Part shown: in pieces, positions 40,650-40,687 of the stretch
Position numbering within the stretch: position 1 is the stretch's first letter
Layout: every line of letters starts with the position of its first letter
Origin: Sphaerosporella brunnea
Taxonomy: Eukaryota; Ascomycota; Pezizomycetes; Pezizales; Pyronemataceae
DNA length: 40,687 bases
Direction of reading: 5' to 3'
Assembly: GCA_008704415.1 (NCBI GenBank)
Contig: VXIS01000388.1
Coordinates: forward strand, 1-40,687
The notes under the pieces: generated by a model
Told to the model about the DNA's origin: nothing
The model's input: only the letters and a program-made list of their open reading frames with translations
The model's database searches: none
Translations under genes and position numbers: made by a program

Positions 40650-40687
40650 GTGTGTGATGCCATTCACCTCGTATAGAAGTGCAGCAT

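Larger units (their letters stand above)
38513..40687. other. right-end region without a convincing gene
   Basis: It includes the mnd1 3' UTR, poly-T, poly-A and poly-C runs, and a TTGACTC cluster. A 214-residue plus-strand frame (39,780-40,424) contains a Cys-rich patch (QTCRCPKCPLDPGGRHRRMC) but reads through unlike segments and matches nothing I know. Confidence 0.45.

Overview
This window looks like nuclear DNA of a filamentous ascomycete (Pezizomycotina). The evidence is short introns (50-99 nt in the well-supported genes) with GTRAGT-type donors and CTAAC-like branch points, CT-rich leaders, and genes typical of the group: an Msn2/SebA-type zinc-finger regulator, the Shr3 permease chaperone, the meiotic protein Mnd1, a kappa/HCCA-type thioredoxin-fold enzyme, a fungal A1-like membrane protein, and relics of LINE and Tc1/mariner elements. 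The class cannot be fixed from the sequence. I could run no database search, so family names rest on motif recognition.

Layout. 1-430: an exon resembling a Copia gag N-terminus. 430-8,040: about 7.6 kb with no credible gene, full of homopolymers and microsatellites, ending in the long leader of the C2H2 regulator (8,591-10,230, +). 10,231-12,886: another gene-free, repeat-rich stretch. 12,887-13,766 (-): a small spliced protein with two tandem Cys4 motifs. 14,130-18,730 is a graveyard: two LINE 3' ends in opposite orientation, a LINE RNase H domain broken by frameshifts, a short-chain dehydrogenase pseudogene that keeps its TATA box and start, a protein-kinase N-terminal fragment, and weak ORFs.

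19,458-24,164 (-) is the most striking gene: an intronless frame of 1,568 codons for a secreted, repeat-built protein with eleven Lys-Arg (kexin-type) sites, about 25 copies of a PKVDT-containing repeat, His/Glu/Cys repeats, Gly-Lys-His repeats, duplicated QPV segments and Asn-rich NxN motifs. 26,533-28,341 (+) encodes a membrane-anchored A1 aspartic-protease-like protein that lacks a recognisable first catalytic triad. 28,768-29,440 (+) is the DsbA/kappa-GST-like enzyme.

29,985-36,250 is again accessory: a Tc1/mariner remnant with an internal deletion, a single-pass membrane protein with a duplicated tail (31,325-32,098, -), unassigned reading frames on the minus strand, a 776-bp element with 56-bp near-perfect terminal inverted repeats that contain a telomere-like motif and carry a spliced 66-codon ORF, and a 142-bp MITE. 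The right end holds conserved housekeeping and meiotic genes, shr3 (36,750-37,396, +) and mnd1 (37,841-38,512, +), then 2.2 kb without a convincing gene but with a cluster of TTGACTC motifs.

The genes do not form one pathway. The window alternates conserved single genes with transposon-eroded spacers. The best candidate for something undescribed is the giant kexin-site repeat protein, followed by the 776-bp TIR element.
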